Below are positions 55,806 to 64,000 of a stretch of DNA of 64,000 nt, piece by piece. This DNA is from Erythrobacteraceae bacterium E2-1 Yellow Sea. Lineage in GTDB: Bacteria > Pseudomonadota > Alphaproteobacteria > Sphingomonadales > Sphingomonadaceae. Below the pieces are notes generated by a model. That model had not been told where the DNA came from. It searched no databases and worked only from the letters and a program-made list of their open reading frames with translations. Both the position numbers and the translations under genes were made by a program. Where the stretch lies: contig JADCLP010000001.1 of NCBI GenBank assembly GCA_014983025.1, positions 992,001 through 1,056,000 of the forward strand, written 5' to 3'. Within the stretch, counting starts at the first letter, position 1; each line of letters begins with the position of its first letter.

Positions 55806-56891
55806 ATGGATAGGAAGAAGCTGGTTTTGCTGCTGGGTGCGCTGGTCATCGCGATCGGCACCGCATTTGCAGCACGTAGCATGTTTGCCGGTGCATCTGC
55901 ACCCCAGGCGGAAGCTGTTGAAGCTGCGCCGAAGGGTCCGAAAGTATTGGTGGCGCAACGCGCGCTGCCCACTGGCACCATCATTACCGCTGATGCATTG
56001 TCGTTCCAGCCCTGGCCGGAAGAACTGGTGCAGGATGCATATTTCATCGATGGTGAAGCAGACATCAATCAGCTGATGGGAACGGTGGTTCGCCATCCGG
56101 TTACCGCAGGTGAGCCGGTAACGCAGGGTTCGCTTGTCAGCCCTGGCGATCGCGGCTTCCTTGCTGCGGCACTTGGCCCGGGCATGCGCGCCGTGACAGT
56201 GCCGGTTTCGGCCAAGACAGGTGTTGCAGGCTTTGTTTTCCCTGGTGACCGTGTCGACCTGGTTCTGACCCAGTCCGTGAAGGGCGAAGACGGCCAGCCG
56301 CTGAAGGCTGCTGAAACTGTCCTGCGTAATCTGCGCGTGCTGGCAACCGACCAGACGACGGAACAGATCACCAATGAAAAGGGCAAGACCGTGGTTCGTG
56401 CCTTCCGTACGGTGACATTGGAAGTGACGCCGAAGATCGCGGAAAAGGTTGCCGTCGCCCAGACTATCGGCACGCTCAGCCTGGCACTGCGTTCGCTGGC
56501 TGACAATCAGCTGGAACTCGACCGTGCGATAGCTTCGGGCGAACTGGTTGTCCCTGACAACGCCACGCCTGAAGAAGAAGAAGAACTGCTGCGTGCAGTG
56601 ACCAACCGCCCCAATGACAAGGGCACCACCTATTCCACGGGTGGCGATGTCTCGCGCTTCCAACGCACCTCCATGCCGCCAATGCAGCGCGGCTCGCGCG
56701 CTCCGGCACCGGCCATGGGTGTTGCTGGAACATCTACCTATTACGGGCCGACAGTTCGTGTGACCCGCGGCAAGGCAACCAGTGAAGTGCCGGTTGGTTC
56801 AGGCGCTGGCCGCATTGTTGGTGCGCAGGCTGCCGGGATGAAAGACGCTGGCCGTACCGTTCCGGTCGCTGGCGCCGCTCTGGTGCACTGA
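55806..56891 (+). CDS. cpaB: Flp pilus assembly protein CpaB/RcpC
   Basis: Periplasmic SAF-domain protein of the Tad secretion channel. The 361-aa sequence has one N-terminal membrane segment (about residues 5-25) and the SAF domain (about 40-110, VLVAQRALPTGTIITADAL). The CpaB core follows, with VPVSAKTGVAGFVFPGDRVDLVL. The C-terminal 90 residues are Pro/Gly/Ser-rich and probably disordered. GAGGGGG lies 12 bases before ATG. It sits 87 bases after cpaA. Confidence 0.92.
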   Translation: MDRKKLVLLLGALVIAIGTAFAARSMFAGASAPQAEAVEAAPKGPKVLVAQRALPTGTIITADALSFQPWPEELVQDAYFIDGEADINQLMGTVVRHPVTAGEPVTQGSLVSPGDRGFLAAALGPGMRAVTVPVSAKTGVAGFVFPGDRVDLVLTQSVKGEDGQPLKAAETVLRNLRVLATDQTTEQITNEKGKTVVRAFRTVTLEVTPKIAEKVAVAQTIGTLSLALRSLADNQLELDRAIASGELVVPDNATPEEEEELLRAVTNRPNDKGTTYSTGGDVSRFQRTSMPPMQRGSRAPAPAMGVAGTSTYYGPTVRVTRGKATSEVPVGSGAGRIVGAQAAGMKDAGRTVPVAGAALVH

Positions 56892-56965
56892 GGGGGCAGA
56901 TGATGACGAACAAGCACACAACATTCGCTGCCGATCCGGCAAATGCCATCACAATGAGGGGCAAT

Positions 56966-58528
56966 ATGATGAAACGCCGCCTGACCGCCAAAGTGCTGCT
57001 GGCCAGCCTGGCCCTGGCACCGATTGCTGCCATGCCAGTCAACACAGCCACTGCGCAGTCGGTTGCCAGCCCGACCAAGGAAATCGTGATTTCCATCGGT
57101 CGCGGTGAACTGGTCACCGTTCCTGGTGCCATGGCCGATGTTTTCGTGGCCAATGATTCGGTTGCCGATGTGCAGGTGAAATCACAGCGCCAGCTTTATG
57201 TGTTCGGCAAATCGGGTGGTGAAACCACCATCTATGCCAGCAATTCAGCAGGCGATGTGATCTGGTCGGCCAATATCCGCGTCGGCTCCAACCTGGACAG
57301 CATCGACCAGATGCTGGGCCTCGCCATGCCTGAAGCCAAGATTGCGGTTGCCACCATGGGCACCAACACCGTGCTGCTGACAGGTACGGTTGCCGCCCCC
57401 GAAGACGCTGCCGAGGCGGAACGCCTGGTGCAGGCCTTTGTTGGTGACAGCACAAATGTGATCAGCCGGTTGAAAATGGCAACACCGCTGCAGGTAAACC
57501 TGCAGGTCCGCTTTGCTGAAGTCAGCCGTTCGCTGGTGCGCACGCTAGGTTCCAACCTTAACACTTATGATGGTACGGATGGCTTCAAATTCGGCGTTGC
57601 CACTGGTCGCGCTGGCTTCTTGCCGCAGTGGAGCATTGGTGGTGGCGTATTCACAGGTGGAACAGAAGCTTCTGCAGGCGCATCCCTGGTAACACAGAAT
57701 TCGCCCGGCTCGACCATTTCGGGCTTTGGCAAATTCCTGGGCCTGGATCTGGCCGGTGCGCTTGACCTTGCTGAACGCAACGGTCTGCTGACCACGCTGG
57801 CACAGCCCAATCTGACTGCGCTTTCGGGTGAAACTGCCGACTTCCTGGCCGGTGGCGAATTCCCGATACCGATCAGCCAGGGTCTGGGATCAACCGCGAT
57901 CCAATATCGTAAATTTGGCGTAAGCTTGGCTTATACACCCACAGTTCTGGCCAATGGCCGGATTTCGATCCGCGTGCGTCCTGAAGTGTCGGAATTGTCC
58001 AGCCAGGGTGCTGTGACGCTGAACGGCTTTTCTGTCCCGTCGCTGACGATCCGCCGTGCGGAAACGACGGTGGAACTGGGTTCCGGCCAGAGCTTCATGA
58101 TCGCTGGCCTGATGAGCACGAATTCCCAGAACACGATCGACAAGGCACCGGGTATCGGTGACGTGCCGATCCTGGGGAATCTGTTCCGTTCACGCAATTT
58201 CCAGCGTGGCGAAACCGAACTGGTGATCGTGGTCACGCCTTATCTGGTGAAGCCCGTCAACGCGGCTGACATCAAGCTGCCGACTGACGGATACCGTGCC
58301 GCCACCGAATTGCAGAGCCTGCTGGGCTTCCGCGAAAACAATGGCGAAAGCGGTGCAGTCCGCCCTGGCCCCACGGCCGTGGACAAGGATGGCACTCCAC
58401 CTGCGGTTAGCGCGGTGGAACCTGGTGCAATAGCGCCCGGTGCGTCTGGCACGCCGCGGCAGGCCAGCGAAGGACGTGGCAAGAAAGAACGCCGCGCCGA
58501 TGCAGCCAAGCCCGGCTTCAGCTTTTAA
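56966..58528 (+). CDS. cpaC: Tad pilus outer-membrane secretin CpaC/RcpA
   Basis: Outer-membrane channel of the Tad system. From ATG 56966 (MMKRRLTAKVLLASLALAP) the 520-aa protein has a signal peptide ending near ATAQS. The N-terminal secretin domain follows (ISIGRGELVTVPGAMADVFVANDSVADVQV, cited as GRGELVTVPGAMADVF), then a BON-like segment and the secretin domain with GLMSTNSQNTIDKAPGIGDVPILGNLF, cited as KAPGIGDVPILGNLFRS. A second start at 56900 would add 22 residues before the signal peptide. Both starts have near-identical leaders. Confidence 0.92.
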   Translation: MMKRRLTAKVLLASLALAPIAAMPVNTATAQSVASPTKEIVISIGRGELVTVPGAMADVFVANDSVADVQVKSQRQLYVFGKSGGETTIYASNSAGDVIWSANIRVGSNLDSIDQMLGLAMPEAKIAVATMGTNTVLLTGTVAAPEDAAEAERLVQAFVGDSTNVISRLKMATPLQVNLQVRFAEVSRSLVRTLGSNLNTYDGTDGFKFGVATGRAGFLPQWSIGGGVFTGGTEASAGASLVTQNSPGSTISGFGKFLGLDLAGALDLAERNGLLTTLAQPNLTALSGETADFLAGGEFPIPISQGLGSTAIQYRKFGVSLAYTPTVLANGRISIRVRPEVSELSSQGAVTLNGFSVPSLTIRRAETTVELGSGQSFMIAGLMSTNSQNTIDKAPGIGDVPILGNLFRSRNFQRGETELVIVVTPYLVKPVNAADIKLPTDGYRAATELQSLLGFRENNGESGAVRPGPTAVDKDGTPPAVSAVEPGAIAPGASGTPRQASEGRGKKERRADAAKPGFSF

Positions 58529-58546
58529 TCGAGGAAGGTGAGTACA

Positions 58547-59197
58547 ATGCCCATTGCAAAACACAGCAAGATCGCAGGCGCTCTCGCCCTCTCGCTCGGC
58601 CTGGTGCTGGGTGGTTGCGGCGGAATGCCCAGCGGAAACACCAGCCTTTACAGTGTAAAGCAGCCGGTGGTCGAACGCACCAATTACAGCTTTGATGTTC
58701 GCACCGGCTATGAAGGTCTGGATGTAAGCGAACAGCAACGTCTGGCCGGTTGGTTCGAAAGCATGGACCTGGGTTATGGTGATCGCGTGTCGATTGACGA
58801 TCCCATGTCCAGCGATGCCACCCGCGAAGCAGTATCCAAACTGGCAGGCCGTCATGGTGTGCTGATTGAAGAAACAGCGCCGGTTACATCCGGTCATGTA
58901 CAGCCCGGCTATGCCCGTGTGGTGCTGACCCGTTCGACCGCTTCGGTGCCGGGCTGCCCCGACTGGTCGGCCAAATCGGATGCCAATTTCAACAATGCAG
59001 CATCGCCTAATTACGGCTGCGCAACCAACAGCAATCTGGCTGCGATGGTCGCCAATCCGCAAGACCTGATCGAAGGGCAGAAGGGCACGGGCGAAACCGT
59101 GATCATGAGCTCTACGAAAGCGATCGACAGCTATCGCGAACAGGCTCCGACCGGCAAGGCCGCCCTAACTGAAACATCGACCCAAGGGAAGGACTGA
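58547..59197 (+). CDS. cpaD: Pilus assembly lipoprotein CpaD
   Basis: Small outer-membrane lipoprotein that accompanies the CpaC secretin. The 216-aa protein has a lipobox LVLGGC following a hydrophobic core (about residues 8-24). Its mature domain contains GYARVVLTRSTASVPGCPDWS and NYGCATNSNLAAMVANPQDL, the conserved cysteine and ANP motifs of CpaD. ATG 58547 is preferred over GTG 58538 because GGAAGGTGAG lies just upstream. It lies between cpaC and cpaE, as in Caulobacter. Confidence 0.9.
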   Translation: MPIAKHSKIAGALALSLGLVLGGCGGMPSGNTSLYSVKQPVVERTNYSFDVRTGYEGLDVSEQQRLAGWFESMDLGYGDRVSIDDPMSSDATREAVSKLAGRHGVLIEETAPVTSGHVQPGYARVVLTRSTASVPGCPDWSAKSDANFNNAASPNYGCATNSNLAAMVANPQDLIEGQKGTGETVIMSSTKAIDSYREQAPTGKAALTETSTQGKD

Positions 59198-59200
59198 GGC

Positions 59201-60487
59201 ATGAACGCTCCGTGGAAATCCGGAATGCCGGGCAATCGCGACACTTTCGCTGCCTATATCTGCGACGATGCCGCGCTGGACGTTCTGCGCCCGGTCATCA
59301 TCGAAATGGGCTGGCAGCCTGAAAAGTGCAACAAGGGCGGTCTGCGTAACGCTGTCCAGTCCCTGTCCGTTTCGGCCAGCCCGAATATCCTGATGGTCGA
59401 TTTGTCGGAAAGTGGTGACCCGCTGAATGACATCAACGGCCTTGCCGAAGTCTGCGAACCCGGCACGGTTGTTATCGCCATTGGTCAGGTCAACGACGTA
59501 CGCCTTTACCGCGACCTGTTGGCCAGCGGCATCCATGATTATCTGCTGAAGCCGCTGTCGGCTGGGCAGGTGCGTGATGCCCTGAACCAGGCACAGGCCG
59601 TGTTCACCGCCCCGCGTTCGCAGGACGGCGAAACCGTGAAGCGTCACATCTCGACTGCGGTCGTGGGTACTCGTGGTGGCGTTGGCGCCTCCACTCTCGC
59701 CACTTCACTGTCCTGGTTGTTCAGCGAACAGCACAAGGCACCGACCGCGCTGCTGGATCTGGATGTGCATTTCGGCACCGGTGCCCTGGCGCTGGATCTG
59801 GAACCAGGCCGTGGCTTGACCGATGCAATCGACAACCCAAGCCGTATTGACGGGCTGTTCATCGAACGTGCCATGATCCGTGCCAATGACAATTTATCGC
59901 TGCTTTCCGCAGAGGCACCGATCAATCAGCCTCTGATGACCGATGGTGCCGCCTTCGTACAGCTGGAGGAAGAATTCCGCCAGGCGTTCGAAATGACGGT
60001 GGTCGATCTGCCACGCAACATGCTGATCAATTTCCCGCATGTACTGGCAGATGTGAATATCGTCTTGCTGGCAACGGAAATGACGCTGGCTTCAGCCCGC
60101 GACACGATCCGCATCTTGTCCTGGCTGAAAACCAATGCCGCCCATGCATATCCCATGATCGTGGCAAACAAGGTCCAGAACGGCGTGGCCGAGATCAGCA
60201 AAGCGGATTTCGAAGCTTCGATCGAGCGCAAGATCGACTTTGCCATCCCTTACGACTTCAAGGCCGCATGTAATGCAGCCAAGCTGGGCCAGACTTTTGC
60301 CGAAGCGAACAAGTCCAGCAAATCGACTGCTGTAATCAAGCAGGTTGCCGAACGCATCCTCGGTGCAAGCGAAGAAGATCTGGCCCAGTCTGTGCCGGAA
60401 AAGAAATCGCTGCTGGGCAATTTCGATCTGAAATCGCTGCTGGCGAAGAAGGAAAAACGCGCGGCGGTTGAAGAAACTGTCGAGTAA
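59201..60487 (+). CDS. cpaE: Tad pilus localisation ATPase CpaE/TadZ
   Basis: MinD/ParA-like protein that positions the pilus machine at the pole. The N-terminal 130 residues form a receiver-like pseudo-domain (NILMVDLSESGD, YRDLLASGIHDYLLKP). The ATPase domain follows, with a degenerate Walker A at residues 156-164 (GTRGGVGAS) that lacks the usual lysine before the terminal Ser/Thr, as known for TadZ. LLDLDVHFGTGALALDL is the switch region. The 428-aa length is normal. It begins 3 bases after the cpaD stop. Confidence 0.92.
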   Translation: MNAPWKSGMPGNRDTFAAYICDDAALDVLRPVIIEMGWQPEKCNKGGLRNAVQSLSVSASPNILMVDLSESGDPLNDINGLAEVCEPGTVVIAIGQVNDVRLYRDLLASGIHDYLLKPLSAGQVRDALNQAQAVFTAPRSQDGETVKRHISTAVVGTRGGVGASTLATSLSWLFSEQHKAPTALLDLDVHFGTGALALDLEPGRGLTDAIDNPSRIDGLFIERAMIRANDNLSLLSAEAPINQPLMTDGAAFVQLEEEFRQAFEMTVVDLPRNMLINFPHVLADVNIVLLATEMTLASARDTIRILSWLKTNAAHAYPMIVANKVQNGVAEISKADFEASIERKIDFAIPYDFKAACNAAKLGQTFAEANKSSKSTAVIKQVAERILGASEEDLAQSVPEKKSLLGNFDLKSLLAKKEKRAAVEETVE

Positions 60488-60567
60488 TTTGGGTTTGCTG
60501 TCGTCCGGGGCATGTACCCCGACGGCATGTGAACAGGTTGATTGGTAAGGAAAGGCGGGACAATCGC

Positions 60568-61539
60568 ATGGACATTTTCCAGCTCCTGCTGCTGAGCGGC
60601 GGTGTCATGGCATTGATGGTGGTGGGCTATGTGCTGGTCACAGGCAAATCAGCATCGAAAGAAAGCCATCGCCGTTTGCAGGCGGTGCGTTACCGCCATT
60701 CCGAAAGCACCGACACCAAGGTTGAATCGCAACTGAAAAAGGCGATCGCGGCGCGCAAGCCAAAGGCGCATAAGGTCGCCGGTTCAGGCTCGCGGCTAGA
60801 GGCACTGGAAATGCGTCTTGACCGTACGGGCAAGAAATGGACCCTGTCGCAATATCTCTATGCCTCGCTGGGTCTGGCCCTGACTGTGGCGGTGATTGTC
60901 TATCTGCGAAGCGGTGCCTTCCTGCTGTCGCTGGGTGTTGGCCTGGTCGTTGGCGCGGGCCTGCCGCATATGGTGGTGAAATTCTTCATCAACAAACGCA
61001 CGAATACCTTCATCACCAAATTCCCCGACGGGATCGAATTGCTGGTGCGCGGCCTGCGTTCAGGCCTTCCGGTTACCGAGACACTGGCAGTTGTGGCCAC
61101 AGAAATTCCGGGGCCTGTGGGCGAGGAATTCAAGGGTATTGTCGAACGCATCAAGATCGGCCGCACGATGGAAGATTCGCTGCAGGAAACAGCCGATCGT
61201 CTGGGAATTCCAGAATTCAACTTCTTTTGCATCACGCTGGCTATCCAGCGCGAGACGGGTGGTAACTTGGCCGAAACACTGTCCAACCTGTCTGACGTGT
61301 TGCGTAAGCGTGCTCAGATGAAGCTGAAGATTCGTGCGATGAGCTCTGAATCCAAAGCTTCTGCATATATTGTCGGTTCGCTGCCCTTCATCGTGTTCAT
61401 CATGATCTGGTGGATCAATCCGTCCTACCTGGGTGGCTTCTTCACCGATGACCGTCTGATTGTGGCTGGTCTGGGTGGCATGGTCTGGATGTCAATCGGT
61501 GGTTTCATCATGGCCAAAATGGTCAGCTTCGAGATCTGA
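60568..61539 (+). CDS. tadB: Type II secretion F-domain protein TadB
   Basis: Inner-membrane platform protein of the Tad system, 323 aa. One hydrophobic segment near the N-terminus and three more later frame the T2SSF domain (FPDGIELLVRGLRSGLPVTETLAVV, cited as FPDGIELLVRGLRSG; ALAIQRETGGNLAETL). ATG 60568 (MDIFQLLLLSGG) has GGCGGGAC upstream; GTG 60529 is an alternative. It follows cpaE directly across 80 bases, where cpaF would be expected. Confidence 0.92.
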   Translation: MDIFQLLLLSGGVMALMVVGYVLVTGKSASKESHRRLQAVRYRHSESTDTKVESQLKKAIAARKPKAHKVAGSGSRLEALEMRLDRTGKKWTLSQYLYASLGLALTVAVIVYLRSGAFLLSLGVGLVVGAGLPHMVVKFFINKRTNTFITKFPDGIELLVRGLRSGLPVTETLAVVATEIPGPVGEEFKGIVERIKIGRTMEDSLQETADRLGIPEFNFFCITLAIQRETGGNLAETLSNLSDVLRKRAQMKLKIRAMSSESKASAYIVGSLPFIVFIMIWWINPSYLGGFFTDDRLIVAGLGGMVWMSIGGFIMAKMVSFEI

Positions 61540-61556
61540 GTGAGGATAATAAGATC

Positions 61557-62555
61557 ATGCTGAATCAACCATCCGGCCCCACGCTCCTTGGCTTCGACGT
61601 TATCCTCGTCGGGACACTGTTGGCAGGTATCGCTGCCTTTGCGGTGCTGATGGCAATCTATGCCGCAGTGACCGTGAAGGATCCGATGGCCAAGCGCGTC
61701 AAATCATTGAATGACCGGCGCGAGGAACTGAAGGCAGGCATTATCAAATCGTCTGCCAAAAAACGCACCAGCCTGGTCCGCAAGACGGATTCGACCGATA
61801 GGGTGAAACAGAAACTGGAGGGCATGAAAGTCCTTCAGCAAAGCCAGATCCTGGATATCCAGCAGAAGCTGGCCCATGCCGGTATTCGGAACAAGGAACT
61901 GGCTGTCTATGTGATTGCGGCACGGATCATCCTGCCGTTGGTCCTCGGCATCACTGGCTTTGTGATGATCTATATGCTCAACTACTTCCCTGATTGGGGT
62001 GGTATGAAGCGCGTGGGCGCCATGGGCTTCCTGCTGTTTGGCGGGTACAAGGGGCCTGAAATCTACCTCAAGAACATTGCCAGCAAGCGGACAAATGAAA
62101 TCCGTAAGGGTCTGCCCGACGCGCTCGACCTTCTGGTTATCTGCGCAGAGGCCGGTTTGACGGTAGACGCTGCCTTCAACCGCGTCGCGAAGGAACTGGG
62201 CCGCGCCTATCCAGAACTGGGTGAAGAATTCACCCTGACCGCGATCGAGCTGTCCTTCCTCAACGAACGCAAGATGGCTTTCACCAACCTTGCTTATCGC
62301 GTTGACCTGGAATCGGTACGCGGTGTGGTTACAACCATGATCCAGACCGAACGTTACGGTACCCCGCTGGCATCTGCCCTGCGCGTGCTTTCGGCTGAAT
62401 TCCGTAACGAACGCATGATGCGCGCTGAAGAGAAGGCAGCACGCCTTCCCGCCATCATGACGGTGCCGCTGATCTGCTTCATTCTTCCGGTGCTGTTTAT
62501 CGTGATCCTGGGGCCTGCGGCCTGTTCGATCGCCGATGCCTTTATCAAGCACTAA
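61557..62555 (+). CDS. tadC: Type II secretion F-domain protein TadC
   Basis: Second platform protein of the Tad machine, 332 aa. Membrane segments lie near residues 15-40, 115-160 and 300-325. The T2SSF domain contains RKGLPDALDLLVICAEAGL, AELGEEFTLTAIELSFLNERK-type sequence (here ELGEEFTLTAIELSF) and QTERYGTPLASALRVLS. It is the last gene of the operon and is followed by a hairpin shared with the convergent marR. Confidence 0.92.
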   Translation: MLNQPSGPTLLGFDVILVGTLLAGIAAFAVLMAIYAAVTVKDPMAKRVKSLNDRREELKAGIIKSSAKKRTSLVRKTDSTDRVKQKLEGMKVLQQSQILDIQQKLAHAGIRNKELAVYVIAARIILPLVLGITGFVMIYMLNYFPDWGGMKRVGAMGFLLFGGYKGPEIYLKNIASKRTNEIRKGLPDALDLLVICAEAGLTVDAAFNRVAKELGRAYPELGEEFTLTAIELSFLNERKMAFTNLAYRVDLESVRGVVTTMIQTERYGTPLASALRVLSAEFRNERMMRAEEKAARLPAIMTVPLICFILPVLFIVILGPAACSIADAFIKH

Positions 62556-62588
62556 GAAGGCGCGGTAAGGCAATCAAACTCAACGGCG

Positions 62589-62625
62589 GAGGCCCGCTGC
62601 GCGAAATTACCGTGCAGTGGGCCTC
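62589..62625. terminator. Hairpin between tadC and marR
   Basis: GAGGCCCGCTGC (62589-62600) pairs with GCAGTGGGCCTC (62614-62625) over 12 bp with a single G-T pair, loop 13 bases. It overlaps the last codons of marR and lies 34 bases after tadC. No long T run, so it may serve as a modest bidirectional terminator. Confidence 0.55.
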
Positions 62626-63074
62626 AACGATTCTGCGCTATTGAACAACCGCCGCAGAAGATAAGTCAACTGATCGCATTCCGCCTGCGTCAGAACGGAA
62701 TAAATCTCGTCCTCAATGCTCTTGGCAAATGGCATGACTTCATTATGCATTTCCCAACCATCCGCAGTCAGTTCCAGCATATGTGACCGGCCATCCTTGG
62801 TGTTGGGATGCCGCACCACCAGGCCACGATCTTCCAGAACCTTGCATGCGCGATTGACCGCAACCTTATCCATCATGGTCACATCGGTTAGTTCACGTTG
62901 CGTTGTTGGCCCGCGATCGCCCAGCACGGCCATAACGCGCCATTCGGTAATCTTCAGCCCAAAGCGCGCGCGATATCGGTCAGCGATCGCGCTGCTCACT
63001 TCATTTGAAGTAACTGAAAGCTGGTAAGGCGGAAAATCCGCCAACCTCCCCAATGACGCTTTTTGCCCGTTCAT
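62607..63074 (-). CDS. MarR-family transcriptional regulator
   Basis: A 155-aa winged-helix regulator. The core LKITEWRVMAVLGDRGPTTQRELTDVTMMDKVAVNRACKVLEDRGLV contains the recognition helix (VAVNRACKVLEDRGLV) and is followed by the wing RHPNTKDGRSHMLELT, the MarR hallmark. ATG 63074 (MNGQKASLG) is chosen; TTG 63110 is an alternative. No effector is predictable. It is separated from the TonB receptor by a long non-coding stretch and might regulate that gene (inference). Confidence 0.88.
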   Translation of the reverse strand: MNGQKASLGRLADFPPYQLSVTSNEVSSAIADRYRARFGLKITEWRVMAVLGDRGPTTQRELTDVTMMDKVAVNRACKVLEDRGLVVRHPNTKDGRSHMLELTADGWEMHNEVMPFAKSIEDEIYSVLTQAECDQLTYLLRRLFNSAESLRPTAR

Positions 63075-63760
63075 GGCGGCAGTTACTAATGAAACTTTGG
63101 TATAAGGCAAGCTCTACGCCAATCATCTGACGCCTGTTTGCGCGGATTTTGACAAGAATTTCCATAGGGCGGCCAACCCAAAGTATCAGATTTCCGTAGC
63201 GTCAACCAATAGATCAGCGAGACAACAGGCGGATCACCCTGATCAGACTGCACGCACGCCAATGTCAGTAGCAGCCGTTCGCGCATGAAATTTCATTGCA
63301 GCGAGACCCATTTTCTCAATCAATCCAGTAAGTGATGGCAGGTGAGATAATTTCTCATCATACTCCCAGTGAATGGGCCCATTTACCCAGCTTATGGCGC
63401 TCTCTCCAGACAGGTTCCCGAGCCCATTGAAGCGGTTACATTTGTCACCAAATATCTGAAATGCTGATATTTTCCTGCAACATCCCCCGCAGGTTTCCCT
63501 TACGTAAAACACTGACGTTGTGCAGAAATTCTTCATTTCGCTGGGTGTTGCATCATTGTTACATTATCGAGGTAATTTCATTCGTGACTACCCGACGCGC
63601 TTCCCTTGCCCCCCGTCAGGGGCGTAGCACGCTTCCAGGACTGGCACGTCCTGTGGAGAGAGAAACAGTTTAAATATTGTTCGTTTCCATATCTGGCGAT
63701 GCGAAGTCTGTTCTCAATGCAGCGCCTCAGGGAGCTGCTGAAACAATGAGGTATAACCAC
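63075..63760. other. 686-bp region without a convincing gene
   Basis: Divergent intergenic DNA between marR and the TonB receptor. It is visibly less GC-rich than the rest of the window. Two minus-strand frames (63243-63536 and 63086-63286) are open but encode nothing recognisable. GC hairpins occur at 63608-63624 (GCCCC/GGGGC) and near 63632-63648 (AGGAC/GTCCT). It could hold the receptor's promoter, a long leader, or decayed sequence. Confidence 0.5.
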
Positions 63761-64000
63761 ATGAAGAAACTGACGAGCCTGAAGGTTGGCGCAGCGCCAA
63801 TCGCATTAGGTATCGCAATGCTGGCAACGCCAGCATTGGCGCAGGATGAAACCGTCCTGAGCGAAGGTGATGCAGCCGAAACCGGCGGCACTGCCATCAT
63901 CGTAACCGGTTCGCGTATTGCGCGCCCTGAACTGAGTTCACCGGTTCCTGTGAACATCGTCGGCACGGAAGATATCAAGCTGCAGGGCACGACCCGCATC
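63761..64000 (+). CDS. TonB-dependent receptor (partial, N-terminus only)
   Basis: Outer-membrane receptor; the first 80 codons are present and run off the right edge. A signal peptide (MKKLTSLKVGAAPIALGIAM followed by LATPALA, cleavage before QDETV) precedes a TonB-box-like TAIIVTGSRIARP. The plug-domain start SSPVPVNIVGTEDIKLQG follows. This is the pattern of large sphingomonad TonB receptors. ATG 63761 has GAGG eight bases upstream; an in-frame ATG at 63746 would add five residues. Substrate unknown. Confidence 0.92.
   Translation, partial: MKKLTSLKVGAAPIALGIAMLATPALAQDETVLSEGDAAETGGTAIIVTGSRIARPELSSPVPVNIVGTEDIKLQGTTRI

Noticed and set aside
55800-56663. 287-codon minus-strand frame inside cpaB
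   Set aside because: Antisense to cpaB; similar shadows occur at 58190-59062 (cpaC/cpaD) and 61704-62573 (tadC).
63243-63536. 97-codon minus-strand frame in the gap before the TonB receptor
   Set aside because: No ribosome-binding site or motif, Cys-rich odd composition; the neighbouring 63086-63286 frame is equally unsupported.

Overview
The window is GC-rich, densely coded alphaproteobacterial chromosome. The division/murein cluster, the Tad pilus genes, the sphingomonad-style order ispH-thrB-rnhA and argS-SPOR-nagZ-scpA-scpB-tatABC, and the RIARP-type TonB receptor together suggest Sphingomonadales, probably Erythrobacteraceae. That placement is inferred from gene content and order; no rRNA or other marker is present. 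I saw no tRNA, rRNA or CRISPR array.

Layout. (1) 1-13601, minus strand: the dcw cluster mraZ-rsmH-ftsL-ftsI-murE-murF-mraY-murD-ftsW-murG-murC-murB (murB runs off the left edge). Ten of the eleven junctions are 4-base ATGA overlaps. The mraZ leader (13602-13942) has helically phased GGGAT repeats and a perfect 14-bp inverted repeat. (2) 13943-24923: mixed housekeeping genes. These are cysK with two small membrane-protein genes, a [2Fe-2S] ferredoxin, an AlkA-like glycosylase, an SDR, phhB, an APC permease, ccmAB, a secreted small protein lying between two copies of a 21-bp repeat, a Flp pilin with a very long Gly/Ser-rich tail, map, an M17 aminopeptidase and an SH3-only protein. (3) 24936-30140: argC, then a roughly 2.2-kb IS1595-family element with passenger genes (one carries a HEPN-like R-N-x3-H motif), then glnB-glnA behind a sigma-54-like promoter and followed by a strong terminator. 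(4) 30319-42942: a secreted hypothetical protein, an orphan phage-type lysozyme, tamB-tamA, bpt, a threonine dehydratase, a beta-hydroxyacid dehydrogenase and an exported amidohydrolase. (5) 42924-50248, minus: tatC-tatB-tatA-scpB-scpA-nagZ-SPOR-argS and a lipoprotein. (6) 50339-55136: ispH-thrB-rnhA, a 58-aa YegP-type protein, a DAO-type oxidoreductase and an alpha/beta hydrolase. (7) 55227-62555, plus: the Tad/Cpa pilus operon cpaA-cpaB-cpaC-cpaD-cpaE-tadB-tadC, without cpaF (the assembly ATPase). Then a MarR regulator, about 690 bp of non-coding DNA and the start of a TonB-dependent receptor.

How the parts fit. The dcw genes make lipid II and the septal synthase; nagZ and the SPOR protein also act on murein. 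TatABC and TamAB handle export and outer-membrane assembly. GlnB and GlnA form the nitrogen-assimilation pair. CpaA, in the Tad operon, is the expected peptidase for the Flp pilin encoded 33 kb away. The most unusual material is the IS1595 element with its passengers and RNA-switch-like leader, the tailed Flp pilin, the repeat-bracketed cassette beside it, and the mraZ leader.
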